Assembly (NCBI GenBank): GCA_013202335.1
Contig: JABMQR010000208.1
Span: forward strand, 1-64,000
Source of the DNA: Bacteroidota bacterium
Lineage (GTDB): Bacteria > Spirochaetota > Spirochaetia > JABMQR01
DNA: 64,000 nucleotides
Direction: 5' to 3'
A program made the position numbers and the translations under genes. The notes under the pieces were generated by a model. That model was not told the origin of the DNA, searched no databases, and saw nothing but the letters and a program-made list of their open reading frames with translations. Below are positions 9,250 to 18,775 of the stretch, one piece after another (the first letter of the stretch is position 1; every line of letters starts with the position of its first letter).

Positions 9250-10869
9250 ATGAAGAAATATATATTTTTTAGTGGCGGCGTGTGTTCAAGCTTAGGTAAA
9301 GGCCTTGCAGCAACCTCTTTGGCAAACTTGCTTGAGAGCCGTGGTTTGAATGTCCAAATGATCAAGATTGATCCATATCTAAACGTAGATGCCGGAACAA
9401 TGAGCCCTTATCAGCATGGTGAAGTCTATGTAACCGACGATGGTGCGGAAACTGACCTCGACCTTGGCAGCTATGCCCGATTTACAAAAGCTCCTATACT
9501 TAAAGCAAATTCCATAACAACCGGACAAATTTATCAGGAAGTTATCAAAAAAGAGCGGGAAGGCCGCTATCTGGGAAGAACGGTCCAAATAATCCCTCAC
9601 ATTACTGATGAAATTAAGCGGAGAATTCTGACTGTTGGAAAACAGCCGGCTGTTGATGTTACTATTATAGAAATTGGCGGAACTGTAGGGGATATTGAAT
9701 CAATACCCTACCTGGAAGCGGCCAGACAAATGTCCAGCGACCTTGGCAGGAAAAATGTCCTCTATATACATTTAACACTTATTCCCGCCGTCGGTGGTGG
9801 TGAACTTAAAACTAAACCCACCCAGCATTCAGTAAAAGAGTTGCGTGAAATAGGAATTCAACCGGATATCTTAATCTGCAGAGCTCCGGAAATGCTTTCC
9901 AGTGATGTAATTCGAAAAATCTCCCTTTTCACCAATGTTGAACGCGAAGCAGTTATTATCGGATATGATCTGAAAGAGACCATTTATGAACTGCCCCTGG
10001 TTTTCAGACAACAGAAAATGGATGAGATTGTGCTTAAAAAACTTGAGCTTGAGGCTGGAGAACCTGACATTCAGCAGTGGGCAAAAATGGTTGCAATCTG
10101 CAAAAGTGCTGAAAAAGTTATTACGATCGGTATTGTGGGAAAATACATTCATTTACCCGACTCCTATAAATCAATCTTTGAAGCACTTTCCCATGGAGGA
10201 ATTGCAAATAATGCCAGAGTTGCACTGAAAAAAATTGATTCTGAAGACATTGAATCAATGACAGAGGAGGAGCTCGAAAAGACCTTTTCAGATATTCATG
10301 GGATACTTATTCCTGGTGGATTTGGAATGCGTGGTACGATCGGAATGATTAGGGGAGCTGAATTTGCCCGCACCCACAAAATACCCTGCTTCGGCATTTG
10401 TCTTGGTATGCAGATAATGGTTATCGAGTATGCACGGAATGTCCTGAAACTTGTAGATGCTGACAGTACAGAATTTAAACCGGAAACAAAAAATCCGGTA
10501 ATAAGCCTGCTTGAAGAACAGGTTGATGTAACACAAATGGGTGGAACTATGAGACTGGGGAAAAGTGAGTCTGACCTGGTTCCCGGAACAAAAATCCATG
10601 ATGTGTATCAATCTGAACAGATTTTTGAGAGACACCGGCACCGATACGAATTTGCCAACAGTTACAGAGACAGATTGTCTGCTTCCGGGCTGATTATCAG
10701 CGGATACACACCCGGCGGAGAACTGGTGGAATCAGTAGAGTGGTCCGAGCACCCATGGGGCGTAGGGGTACAGTTCCATCCGGAATTCAAGTCTACTCCC
10801 ATTAACCCGCACCCTCTCTTTGCGAGCTTTATTAAAGCGAGTTTGAAGCATGTGGAAAAGAGCCTCTAA
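9250..10869 (+). CDS. pyrG: CTP synthase
   Basis: This enzyme makes CTP from UTP, ATP and glutamine in the cytoplasm, the last step of pyrimidine nucleotide synthesis. The 539-residue length is normal. The N-terminal synthase domain starts KYIFFSGGVCSSLGKG and holds QMIKIDPYLNVDAGTMSP and the metal-binding region EIGGTVGDIES. The C-terminal class I glutamine amidotransferase domain contains PGGFG, the nucleophile Cys384 in FGICLGMQ, and the His-Glu pair in QFHPEFKS. The gene is preceded by a near-consensus promoter with almost no leader, and its last 20 bases overlap the lptC reading frame. Confidence 0.98.
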   Translation: MKKYIFFSGGVCSSLGKGLAATSLANLLESRGLNVQMIKIDPYLNVDAGTMSPYQHGEVYVTDDGAETDLDLGSYARFTKAPILKANSITTGQIYQEVIKKEREGRYLGRTVQIIPHITDEIKRRILTVGKQPAVDVTIIEIGGTVGDIESIPYLEAARQMSSDLGRKNVLYIHLTLIPAVGGGELKTKPTQHSVKELREIGIQPDILICRAPEMLSSDVIRKISLFTNVEREAVIIGYDLKETIYELPLVFRQQKMDEIVLKKLELEAGEPDIQQWAKMVAICKSAEKVITIGIVGKYIHLPDSYKSIFEALSHGGIANNARVALKKIDSEDIESMTEEELEKTFSDIHGILIPGGFGMRGTIGMIRGAEFARTHKIPCFGICLGMQIMVIEYARNVLKLVDADSTEFKPETKNPVISLLEEQVDVTQMGGTMRLGKSESDLVPGTKIHDVYQSEQIFERHRHRYEFANSYRDRLSASGLIISGYTPGGELVESVEWSEHPWGVGVQFHPEFKSTPINPHPLFASFIKASLKHVEKSL

Positions 10870-11449
10870 CAATGAACTTTACAGCGCAGCAGCGGGCCAC
10901 TCAGCCCGGCTGTTGATCTCAGCAGCCGCTGTGCTTGTGGTTTTACTCCTCCTTATATCCTGTTCTTTTAATTATGGCACAAAAAAAGATACTTCCAGCC
11001 GAAAAATTCCTGATTTTATGTTGAAAAAAACATCTTATACCATAGAAAGAACCGGAGAACATGCTATTATATTCACAGCAGATACTCTGGAAATGTTTGA
11101 GTCTGATCATACTGCAATACTTGATACAGTAACCTTTATCCAGCGGGATGATTCATTCGTTGAACTCTCTTCCGGCAGCTGTAATTCAGCTGAAATTAAT
11201 ACAAACAGCCGGGATGCTGTTCTTGATGGAGATATTGAAGTGTTTTCACCATCCAGAGGAATTCTGCTCAGAGCTGTCCGCCTTATTTGGGATAACAGCA
11301 CCAGCCTCCTAACCGGGGGTGCTGAGGATGAAGTGTCCATTATTTATGAAGACGGCTCACAGGTCAGGGGAATTGGCTTCAGGGGAGATTTTTCCCTGAA
11401 TATGTTTGAGTTTCAGGAAATTCTTGAAGGAACACTGCATTATGAATAG
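10850..11449 (+). CDS. lptC: LptC-like LPS export lipoprotein
   Basis: LptC bridges the inner-membrane LptBFG transporter to periplasmic LptA, moving LPS to the outer membrane. The 199-residue product has a hydrophobic anchor (about 21-37) ending in a lipobox-like LLISC, so it may be a lipoprotein, unlike E. coli LptC, which keeps its helix. The beta-jellyroll part shows the LptC/OstA pattern (residues 60-195: FTADTLEMF, EINTNSRDAVLDGDIEVFSP, LLRAVRLIWDNSTSLLTG). It overlaps pyrG by 20 bp and lptA by 8 bp, which supports coupled translation. Identity rests on fold pattern plus position beside lptA and lptB. Confidence 0.8.
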   Translation: MWKRASNNELYSAAAGHSARLLISAAAVLVVLLLLISCSFNYGTKKDTSSRKIPDFMLKKTSYTIERTGEHAIIFTADTLEMFESDHTAILDTVTFIQRDDSFVELSSGSCNSAEINTNSRDAVLDGDIEVFSPSRGILLRAVRLIWDNSTSLLTGGAEDEVSIIYEDGSQVRGIGFRGDFSLNMFEFQEILEGTLHYE

Positions 11450-12137
11450 AAAATGGAAAACCGCTTTGCTTCCTTTTTTATTAATTGGGATAATCCTCAG
11501 TCTCCCGATTGCTTCGATCATCGCTGAAGATACGGAACCCCCCGCGGAAGAAACAACAAAAACAGAAGATATCAGCTTTGCAGGAAGCTACACACGAGCA
11601 TCTCTAAAAGATGGAAGTCAGGCTGTATCCCTTTCAGGGGGAGCCTGGGTAAAGACCGGCAGTGTATATATAGAGGCTGAATCTATTGATATTTACGGGG
11701 AACAATCCCGTTTCTTATCATGCAGAGGTAATGTAATACTGGTTGAAACAGAAGAAGAAATTACCTTGCAGTCAAATGTTCTGAATTATGACAGGGAAAC
11801 ATCATCCCTTACGATTAATGGCTGGGCTGAGCTTACTGACAGAAAAAATGAACTTATTGCGAAAGGGGCTTATCTAAAAAATGAACAAGATAAAGGCATC
11901 ATCCTCATTCAGATCAATGTCTCAATTATTAAGGCAACAGAAGATGATGGAGAGATGTACTGCAGATCGGATTCTGCTCTATTCGACTCAGACAGTAATA
12001 CTCTTGAACTTACAGGTAATGCTGAAGTTTCCTTTGAAGGCTCTCGGTATGAAGCATCACGCATTTTAATTGATCTTAACACCAATGAGATTACCATGGA
12101 AGGCAGGGTAAGCGGGAATATCCATGAGGGAAGCTGA
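11442..12137 (+). CDS. lptA: LptA/OstA-like periplasmic LPS transport protein
   Basis: The 231-residue product has a signal peptide (MNRKWKTALLPFLLIGIILS...SIIA) and repeated short beta strands of the OstA/LptA fold, for example SFAGSYTRASLKDGSQAVSL, AESIDIYGEQSRFLSCRGNV and ASRILIDLNTNEITMEGRV. LptA forms the periplasmic bridge carrying LPS or glycolipid between membranes. I place the start at 11442, inside the lptC end and with GAAGGA upstream, rather than 12 codons earlier, because the signal peptide then begins at residue 1. The 3' end overlaps lptB by 14 bp. The sequence is divergent, and lptF, lptG and lptD are not in the window. Confidence 0.8.
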   Translation: MNRKWKTALLPFLLIGIILSLPIASIIAEDTEPPAEETTKTEDISFAGSYTRASLKDGSQAVSLSGGAWVKTGSVYIEAESIDIYGEQSRFLSCRGNVILVETEEEITLQSNVLNYDRETSSLTINGWAELTDRKNELIAKGAYLKNEQDKGIILIQINVSIIKATEDDGEMYCRSDSALFDSDSNTLELTGNAEVSFEGSRYEASRILIDLNTNEITMEGRVSGNIHEGS

Positions 12138-12858
12138 TACTCTATCCATGAGGGGAATCCGAAAACTATACGGTCGTAAAACTGCTGTAGCAGACGTCTC
12201 TTTCTCAATGAAATCAGGTGAGATTATCGGTCTTCTTGGACCCAACGGAGCTGGTAAAACAACGATCTTCTATACAATAGTCGGGTTCATCAATGCAACC
12301 TCCGGTAACGTGTTTTTCAATGATATAGAGATAACCCGTATGCCGATGTACAAGCGTGCACAACTGGGTATCTCTTACCTTTCTCAGGAACCTTCTGTTT
12401 TTCGTAAACTTACGGTAGAAAAAAACATCTGGGCAATCTTAGAAACACGAAAAGACCTTACCCATGATGAGAAAAAAAAGGAGTTGGAGAAGCTTATTGA
12501 GAGTTTTGGTATTCAGGATGTACGAAAACAACCGGCATACACCCTATCCGGCGGAGAACGGAGAAGAACTGAGATCGCACGAAATCTTGCAGTAAGTCCG
12601 CGCTTCCTCCTTCTGGATGAGCCCTTTGTGGGAATTGACCCAATAGTTGTCCAGGATATTAAAAATATTATCAAAAGGCTGGCTGATGAGGGTATCGGAG
12701 TACTTATCACCGATCACAATGTCAGAGAAACTCTGGAAATCACCGATTTCTCACATATTATCAGTCATGGCGAGATACTGGTTTCCGGAGATAGTGAGAC
12801 TCTTTTAGCCAGTGATCTTGCCCGAACCACCTATTTAGGGACAGACTTTAAACCATGA
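12124..12858 (+). CDS. lptB: LPS export ABC transporter ATP-binding protein LptB
   Basis: This 244-residue ABC ATPase powers extraction of LPS from the inner membrane with LptFG. It has Walker A GPNGAGKTT, a Q-loop in YLSQEPSVFRKL, the signature LSGGERRRTEIARNLA, Walker B FLLLDEPFVGIDP and the H-loop ITDHNVRETLEI, all in the LptB form (LSGGERRR and DHNVRETL are typical). The start overlaps lptA by 14 bp. A short copy of a dispersed repeat lies just after the stop, before rpoN. Confidence 0.95.
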   Translation: MREADTLSMRGIRKLYGRKTAVADVSFSMKSGEIIGLLGPNGAGKTTIFYTIVGFINATSGNVFFNDIEITRMPMYKRAQLGISYLSQEPSVFRKLTVEKNIWAILETRKDLTHDEKKKELEKLIESFGIQDVRKQPAYTLSGGERRRTEIARNLAVSPRFLLLDEPFVGIDPIVVQDIKNIIKRLADEGIGVLITDHNVRETLEITDFSHIISHGEILVSGDSETLLASDLARTTYLGTDFKP

Positions 12859-12867
12859 TTATGGTAC

Positions 12868-12904
12868 GCTGGTGTTGTATCAACCGAAAGATGACGCTAA
12901 CAAC
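12868..12904. repeat. Solo copy of a dispersed repeat end
   Basis: GCTGGTGTTGTATCAACC... followed by GAAAGATGACG closely matches the left end of the longer element at 57024-57195 (GCTGGTGCCGATCCAACC, then the same GAAAGATGACG). It lies between lptB and rpoN, 13 bases before the rpoN start. Only one end of the element appears to be present. Confidence 0.6.
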
Positions 12905-12916
12905 AGGTAGAAAGGT

Positions 12917-14302
12917 ATGCAGTCCCAAAGATTAGTCATTGTACAAAAACAACAACTAAAACTCAGCCCGCAAATGTACCAGTCCCTCGAACTTATGGCA
13001 CTGCCCATTATGGATCTTCGGGAAAAAATTCAAGCAGAAATTGAGAAAAATCCTGCACTTGAAATGGAAGCGGTAAGAGATATCTCTTTTGAACGTGTAG
13101 AGCGTATCGAACGATCACAAGGCAGCGGTACATTCGACCCCTTTGAGAATAGTTCAGACCCGGGGTATATCAGAAAATCACATTATATTGACCCGGATTC
13201 AAAACATAAATTTATAGAAGGGTCGCTGTCCCGTCCGGAATCACTTCAGGAACACTTATACCAGCAGCTGCATTTTTTGAACCTGTCAGAAGAAGAGATT
13301 GAGATTGGTGAGCTGCTTATATCCAATCTGGATGACCGGGGTTTTTACCGGGAGGATCCTTCAGACCTCGTAACCCCCGACAGGTACCCTGTTAAAGACC
13401 GAATGATCAATATAATTAGAGAATTTGAACCACCAGGGGTTTGTGTGGAAAATTTCATCGAATCTCTGGTACTTCAGGCAGAACTTTCAGGAGCAGCCCC
13501 TGAAAAGACTGAAGATATTCTGAGAAATCATTTGGAGGACCTAAAGAGAGGTAAAATTACCGATATCACAAAGGCACTTTCTATTGATGAAGAGGATGTG
13601 GAAGATTTAGTGAGGTTTATAAAGACCTTAAATCCTTACCCTGGCAGTAATTTTTCTCAGACAGCCACCCAATATGTAATCCCGGATCTGTTGATACAAA
13701 AACTTAACGGTCAACTTATCATGAAATTAAATGATGAGCAGATCCCCTCACTTACACTTGATCCGGCATTTGAGGAGATGGTTGAAAATACTGAGGCCTT
13801 CGATAAAAAGACTGAAAAATATATTCAGCGTTCTATTCGTGATGCAAACTGGCTGATAAACAGTATCGAAATGAGAAATTCGACGCTTAGACGTGTTGGA
13901 GCAGCTCTGCTGAAATCCCAAATGGACTTTTTTCTTAATGGACCTAAATATATAAGACCACTTACTCTCAAAGATGTTGCCGAGGTAATATCGGTACATG
14001 AGACGACAGTGTCGAGAATATCAAATGCAAAATATATACAGACAGACTGGGGAATTTTCCCGATAAAATATTTTTTCAGTAATGCAGTTACGGGAACTGG
14101 TGATGATGGAAAAAATGTCTCCAAGACAGGTGTTAAAGAGATCTTGCGGGAACTAATAGAAGATTACACCGGGAAAAAGCGGTTGTCTGACCAAAAAATA
14201 GCAGATATGCTTGCCGAACGCGGGATAAAAATTGCCCGGAGAACCGTTGCAAAATACCGTGGTGAACTGAATATTGACTCATCATTCGAAAGGAATTCCT
14301 AG
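12917..14302 (+). CDS. rpoN: RNA polymerase sigma-54 factor
   Basis: Sigma-54 directs RNA polymerase to -24/-12 promoters and needs AAA+ activators. The 461-residue product has the glutamine/leucine-rich region I (QKQQLKLSPQMYQSLELM), an acidic stretch, the core-binding region, a helix-turn-helix (LKDVAEVISVHETTVSRISN) and the RpoN box (RRTVAKYRGEL, close to the canonical ARRTVAKYRE). AAAGG stands just before the ATG at 12917. The lptB-rpoN-hpf order is common in bacteria. No activator and no convincing sigma-54 promoter is seen in the window. Confidence 0.97.
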   Translation: MQSQRLVIVQKQQLKLSPQMYQSLELMALPIMDLREKIQAEIEKNPALEMEAVRDISFERVERIERSQGSGTFDPFENSSDPGYIRKSHYIDPDSKHKFIEGSLSRPESLQEHLYQQLHFLNLSEEEIEIGELLISNLDDRGFYREDPSDLVTPDRYPVKDRMINIIREFEPPGVCVENFIESLVLQAELSGAAPEKTEDILRNHLEDLKRGKITDITKALSIDEEDVEDLVRFIKTLNPYPGSNFSQTATQYVIPDLLIQKLNGQLIMKLNDEQIPSLTLDPAFEEMVENTEAFDKKTEKYIQRSIRDANWLINSIEMRNSTLRRVGAALLKSQMDFFLNGPKYIRPLTLKDVAEVISVHETTVSRISNAKYIQTDWGIFPIKYFFSNAVTGTGDDGKNVSKTGVKEILRELIEDYTGKKRLSDQKIADMLAERGIKIARRTVAKYRGELNIDSSFERNS

Positions 14303-14513
14303 TTTGCATCAAAAAGAATCCGGAAATTATTTGACATTTATCTGCAACTGGTAATATCCTTTATATAGAGATAAGTTTTCGATTCTTTTTTTATTGTTGC
14401 AAACATCTGTATATCGAAAACTTTAACATACTGGATGCTAGAAAATCTAAACAACTTTATGGTTGTTTAAATTTTTTACACATAGCTTATATACCCCAAT
14501 ATAGGAGGTGGAT

Positions 14514-14852
14514 ATGAATCTGGAAATCAGAGGAATCCATTACAACGTAAGTGACACCACAAGGGAGTTTTTTGAGAAAAAACTTCACCGTATCGAATTT
14601 GCAGCAGACAACCTGGTAGACGTGCTGATTGCAGTTCACAAAGAACCGCATCAAAGTTACCGGATTGAGGCAAAAGTGCATTTTAAATGGGGGGTGACTA
14701 AAGTAGTACATACAGATGCACACGAACTGTATGAGGCTATTGAGTATTTTGTTGATAAGCTTGAATCGCTCATTAAAAAAGAGAAGGGGAAAATGAAAGA
14801 TCATGGGTCAAAGAATAAGGAAAATCGGGATATTATTGAGCCTGTTCTTTGA
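14514..14852 (+). CDS. hpf: Ribosome hibernation promoting factor (short form)
   Basis: HPF binds the 30S decoding channel and promotes inactive ribosome dimers in slow growth. The 112-residue protein has the S30AE fold: MNLEIRGIHYNVSDTTREFFEKKL, then VDVLIAVHKEP, YRIEAKVHFKWG and the helix HELYEAIEYFVDKLESLIKK, with a polar tail and no long C-terminal domain. AGGAGG at 14503 sets the ATG at 14514 rather than the GTG two codons earlier. It follows rpoN by 211 bases and is ended by a strong terminator. Confidence 0.93.
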   Translation: MNLEIRGIHYNVSDTTREFFEKKLHRIEFAADNLVDVLIAVHKEPHQSYRIEAKVHFKWGVTKVVHTDAHELYEAIEYFVDKLESLIKKEKGKMKDHGSKNKENRDIIEPVL

Positions 14853-14860
14853 GTCAATTG

Positions 14861-14896
14861 AAAAGGTTGTGGATATAAATCCACAACCTTTTTTTT
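14861..14896 (+). terminator. Intrinsic terminator after hpf
   Basis: A 10-bp stem GGTTGTGGAT / ATCCACAACC with a four-base loop (ATAA) is followed by eight T. It closes the rpoN-hpf transcript. Confidence 0.92.
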
Positions 14897-15008
14897 GAAG
14901 TTTATGAGCCAACCGTATGGTTGATTCCGGATAGTAACATAAATTCACTTCAAGGCTGCTGCCTGAGCCAATTTAATAATAGTGAAAACTTCTGACTAAT
15001 TGATAGAA

Positions 15009-15033
15009 CTTTCAAGATTATTAATTTTGAAAG
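15009..15033. repeat. AT-rich palindromic repeat, copy b
   Basis: Arms CTTTCAAGAT and ATTTTGAAAG (one mismatch) around TATTA. It overlaps the stop codon of the DUF4340 gene (15021-15023) and encodes its last residues (RIFQN), so here the repeat is partly coding. Confidence 0.6.
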
Positions 15034-16463
15034 ATTCTCGCCTGTTCTACTATATAGTCAACCTGATACTGACCAATAAGAAATCTTCTCGAACCTCCAT
15101 CAATTTGAAGAACATAAAAATCATCATTATAGGGGTAAAACTCAATATCTTTAACTACAAATTCGTCATCACGACTAATATACTTCAGCTGAAACACCGG
15201 CTCACTGTTCAGAAACTGATCAACTATATCAGATTCAGCATCACCTTCTACCTGTCTGCCTATCAGAACCTGATAAAAATCCTTGAACAAATCTTCCTCA
15301 ATCTTCTGGTTGTCGATGAAAAACTCCTCAACAGGATCTTCTTCATTACCAGTTCTCTCAATGCGTCCTTCAATCAGCATTTCTCCAATTGTAAGTACAA
15401 ATCCTCGAATAGCATCAATCCCAACGAGTGCAGCAAAAGATTCAGCGTACTTAAATGGATTAATATCAGCTACTGCAGCATCTGAAGCTGAAATAAGCAT
15501 TACTGGTGAAGCTGTTCCTGCACGAAGCACATACCGCATACCTTCATCAGTGGTATTACCTAACAATAAGTGTAATCCTGTACCATCCTCAGCAGATATC
15601 TCCAGCTCCAGAGCCTGCATATCATCCAGACCGTACTCTTCAAGGGATTCGGGAGAATCAATGAACTCATATACAAATAATCCTGACTGAACAATTTCCA
15701 GAATCTCAAACAGTTTTGAATCGTTCACTCCCTTTGGCGGGTCATAGGGATACGTATAATAGAATGGGAAAAGACCCGGATCAAACGGATCATCGCTGGT
15801 ATATCTAGTAATGGTGTATTTGGGGGTTCCCTTCTCCTTAACAGAAATACCGGTGAGAGCACTCACATTAACCAGAGGCAGAGTTTTTTCCCTTATACTA
15901 TACAGATTTGCAAAAAGCATATCAGTAAGGTAACCCTGAACGAGATAGACATTCGGATCACCCTCTCTCATAATATAACTGGCTGCCCCATCAGGACTTT
16001 TATCCCCAAGTATCAATACAACACGATCTTCTCCTGCGGTAATCGTACAGTACGCCTCCGGATTGTCTAACCCGAAATCAGCAATATTTTCCCCTTCAGA
16101 TACAATATCATTTGAGGTAAAAAGTATCAGGGAAAAACGAATTGACTGAGCCGCACTTGTCATTAGTGAAACTCCCGGTGCATCTGCAACTTTAAATGTG
16201 CCTTCACCAAAAGGTATCAGGGTGTATTTCTCTTCTCCTGCACGGTCAACTTCTATAGTATCGATATTTCTAATATCAAGATCAATCAGACTGATTAATA
16301 GATTTTCCTGCGGTACTGCTTCAGATTCAGCGGCCGGAGTTACATCCGGTTCAATAATTTCCTCCGATTCCGGCACCTTTGGTTCTCTGGTTACCAGTAC
16401 AAAAGCCGCAGCCAACAGTAGTACTGCAGCGACCGCAATAATGAGGAGACGCGTTTTTTTCAT
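15021..16463 (-). CDS. DUF4340 domain-containing membrane-anchored protein
   Basis: The 480-residue protein has one N-terminal membrane helix (about 5-24) and an acidic linker (PESEEIIEPDVTPAAESEA), followed by repeated beta modules of the DUF4340 type: NIDTIEVDRAGEEKYTL, FGLDNPEAYCTITAG, VLILGDKSPDGAASYIM, then a second set EEYGLDDMQALELEISAEDG, HLLLGNTTDEGMRYVL. Such proteins are commonly encoded beside gldA/gldF/gldG-like ABC units and are thought to act at the outer face of the membrane, but the function is unknown. It starts inside the stop of the gldG-like gene (4-bp overlap). Its last codons are supplied by a palindromic repeat. Confidence 0.85.
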   Translation of the reverse strand: MKKTRLLIIAVAAVLLLAAAFVLVTREPKVPESEEIIEPDVTPAAESEAVPQENLLISLIDLDIRNIDTIEVDRAGEEKYTLIPFGEGTFKVADAPGVSLMTSAAQSIRFSLILFTSNDIVSEGENIADFGLDNPEAYCTITAGEDRVVLILGDKSPDGAASYIMREGDPNVYLVQGYLTDMLFANLYSIREKTLPLVNVSALTGISVKEKGTPKYTITRYTSDDPFDPGLFPFYYTYPYDPPKGVNDSKLFEILEIVQSGLFVYEFIDSPESLEEYGLDDMQALELEISAEDGTGLHLLLGNTTDEGMRYVLRAGTASPVMLISASDAAVADINPFKYAESFAALVGIDAIRGFVLTIGEMLIEGRIERTGNEEDPVEEFFIDNQKIEEDLFKDFYQVLIGRQVEGDAESDIVDQFLNSEPVFQLKYISRDDEFVVKDIEFYPYNDDFYVLQIDGGSRRFLIGQYQVDYIVEQARIFQN

Positions 16464-17905
16464 AGTCGCTTTCTCCTGAGATATACAATGAGTCCTGCAA
16501 GAATAATACCGAAAGGTATAAGAATAACAACAATACCGGCATAGATAAATGCATTAGCAGCACTCAATTGCAGGGGAAGTTGGTAGAGGCTTCTGCTTTG
16601 GATATTAATTGCTTTATCTCCGCCGGCCAGCCACCCCAGTGCAGCCAGAGTAAAATCAAAGTTAGCCTTTAGTGATCCCACATCAGGAAGCGGAGTAAAA
16701 GACTGAGCAGATCCCAGTACAAGAATTTTCGCCCCTTCCTGAAATCCAGTATCTATGTTTTTTTCAGCCGCTCCGGCTGCTGTATAGATAGGACCGGATT
16801 TATCTGTGATAATCCTGTTCGGGGAGGATGCATTTAAGTCAATTCTAAACCATGATTTGTTCGTGCTTGAAAGGATCGGGAAAAACTCAACATTTCTCTT
16901 TACTATCCCGGTCTCAGCAAACCCGATTGATGATGAAATGATCATACTCTGCTTGTTTTCTATTAAAGCCTGAGCAATCTCCTCTTCCACATATATAGGA
17001 GCAAATACTACCGGAGAACTTCCGAACTCGGGGATAAGCCTGTTTGTATCCTGTTCCATGATAATACCTTTCATCATATTAATATTCCAGGACGCAAGAA
17101 ATGCAGAAAGGTTAGTCAAATCAGCCTGTATCAGATCAAAAGCTGCATACAGGCTGCCGCCCCTTTCCAGAAATTCCTGGATCTTATTAATTTCATTCTG
17201 GCTGTAATCCCATGAAGGACTGAGAATTGCAATGATATCAGCATCTTCAGGAATAGCGCCGGCTGTGGTCATATTAAGTGGATTGAGCGTAAAGTTGCTT
17301 TTTTCAAGACTATCAGTGTAGATGAAGTCATCAAAGGTATACTCATCATGTCCAAGCAGTTGGTAAATGGTTATCTGTTTTCCGGTTGACGTATACTGGA
17401 TTGCAGCAGAGATACTCTGTTCCGCCTTGAACCCATACACATTAACTCCGCCTTGTTCAGTATACGATACATTATACAGATCGATACTCGGGACCACCCT
17501 GCTTCGGCCTCCACTTACTACTATAACAGATCCTTTTGCAATGGATTTCTGATCCTCACCCTCACCGGATTCCTCTGTATATCGGGATATCAGCGCAGGA
17601 TTTCTATCAGGATCAACACTTTCAAGTGAGACATTTTTGTATGACTCATACTGCTTAAGCAGTTCAAAAACCGTAATATTTTCCTGACCTGGTTTTGTAA
17701 GATAGTAGAGAGTTACCGGATTTTCTAAATCATCAAGAAGTCTATTACTCTCCTCAGTGAGTGTATAGATATCCCTCTTTGTCATATCAAAATCCAGATC
17801 TATCTCACCAGTCAGTAAGTTTATCAATAGCAGCCCCACCAGGACCGCAAGGCTTATTGCGACAGAAATTGCCGCGTGTTTTACTTTAAAAGATATTTTT
17901 TTCAT
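16460..17905 (-). CDS. GldG-like ABC transporter auxiliary protein
   Basis: The 481-residue protein has an N-terminal helix (about 10-30), a large extracytoplasmic domain and a C-terminal helix (about 452-475) followed by RRKRL. Characteristic parts of the GldG/ABC_transp_aux family are DFDMTKRDIYTLTEESNRLLDDL, VTLYYL, YESYKNVSLESVDPDRNP and GGSLYAAFDL. In gliding bacteroidetes GldG works with GldA and GldF; in non-gliding bacteria this trio exists with unknown cargo. The order is ATPase, permease, this gene, DUF4340, all minus strand with tiny gaps or overlaps, so a single operon is likely. GGAG lies upstream of the ATG at 17905. Confidence 0.85.
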   Translation of the reverse strand: MKKISFKVKHAAISVAISLAVLVGLLLINLLTGEIDLDFDMTKRDIYTLTEESNRLLDDLENPVTLYYLTKPGQENITVFELLKQYESYKNVSLESVDPDRNPALISRYTEESGEGEDQKSIAKGSVIVVSGGRSRVVPSIDLYNVSYTEQGGVNVYGFKAEQSISAAIQYTSTGKQITIYQLLGHDEYTFDDFIYTDSLEKSNFTLNPLNMTTAGAIPEDADIIAILSPSWDYSQNEINKIQEFLERGGSLYAAFDLIQADLTNLSAFLASWNINMMKGIIMEQDTNRLIPEFGSSPVVFAPIYVEEEIAQALIENKQSMIISSSIGFAETGIVKRNVEFFPILSSTNKSWFRIDLNASSPNRIITDKSGPIYTAAGAAEKNIDTGFQEGAKILVLGSAQSFTPLPDVGSLKANFDFTLAALGWLAGGDKAINIQSRSLYQLPLQLSAANAFIYAGIVVILIPFGIILAGLIVYLRRKRL

Positions 17906-17911
17906 ATGTTG

Positions 17912-18775
17912 TTAACTCCAGCGGCGGTTTTCGATCCGGCTTCCTGTTGCATACAGAAAGAAGGCTGAGAAGCTCATGTAATAAACTACTGCATCAAGTT
18001 TCAGAATTCCCATTGAGAATCTCTGGAACCTGCTGGTTAATGAAAACCAGGCAATAAACTTACTTATAAGCCCGTACAGCACATCCGGGGTGACTATATA
18101 AAGAATTAACGCAACGACTACGGCAACAAGTGCTGCAGCTGCTGATATACGCCAGTCCTGTGCTTTACTTTGAAAAACGGCTATGGCAATACCTGCTAGA
18201 ATAAGGATAAATACTGCACCGGCCATTGATGACATGGGTACAAAAGATCTTACATAATCAATAACCCAGCTCGCAAGAAGACCGCAGAAGGTAAGAATTG
18301 CAGCCGAGGTCTGGCTCTCTGCAACTTCTGACAGAAAAGTTCCGATTGCGATAAAGGCGCTGCCCAGAAAGAAAAAACCGATATAGGTACCCCATATCTG
18401 CGCCCAATCCATTCTGCCGTGAAAACTAAGAAAAAGAGGATACAGCATGGTAATCATTAGTGTCAGTAAAAATACTGTTACTGCCGCCAGGTATTTCCCA
18501 AGAACTATACCACTGATGCTAACAGGGCTTGAGAGGAGAAGAACATCAGTTTTCTGTCTTTTCTCTTCTGTAAAAAGCCTCATGGTAAGTATGGGAACCA
18601 CCAGGAGAAAAATGAAAATCAGACTGCTGAGAAAACTTGCATAATCACTGTTCCCGGAAAAAATATTCTGCAGGGAAAAAAGAAGACCTGCGATTAACAG
18701 GAATGCCCCCATAAATATATATGCACCAGGTGTTAAAAAATAACTTTTAATTTCCTTCTTATATACTGCTATCAT
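17912..18775 (-). CDS. ABC-2 type permease (GldF-like)
   Basis: This 287-residue integral membrane protein has about six helices (near residues 17-37, 50-70, 98-118, 135-155, 170-200, 215-240). It has the typical ABC-2 start AVYKKEIKSYFLTPGAYIFMGAF and the conserved loop LTMRLFTEEKRQKTDVLLLSSPVS. It would form the channel partner of the downstream GldG-like protein and the upstream ATPase. It overlaps the ATPase gene by 4 bp. The substrate is unknown. Confidence 0.9.
   Translation of the reverse strand: MIAVYKKEIKSYFLTPGAYIFMGAFLLIAGLLFSLQNIFSGNSDYASFLSSLIFIFLLVVPILTMRLFTEEKRQKTDVLLLSSPVSISGIVLGKYLAAVTVFLLTLMITMLYPLFLSFHGRMDWAQIWGTYIGFFFLGSAFIAIGTFLSEVAESQTSAAILTFCGLLASWVIDYVRSFVPMSSMAGAVFILILAGIAIAVFQSKAQDWRISAAAALVAVVVALILYIVTPDVLYGLISKFIAWFSLTSRFQRFSMGILKLDAVVYYMSFSAFFLYATGSRIENRRWS

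Noticed and set aside
10850..11449. Frameshift joining pyrG to lptC
   Set aside because: Both proteins are complete; the 20-bp overlap is a normal coupled arrangement.
14303..14513. A sigma-54 (-24/-12) promoter near rpoN-hpf
   Set aside because: No TGGCAC-N5-TTGC match was found; TGGCACAACACT at about 57184 also fails the spacing.
15000..15485. Plus-strand open frame of 161 codons opposite the DUF4340 gene
   Set aside because: Composition and lack of a ribosome site indicate a shadow of the DUF4340 gene on the other strand.
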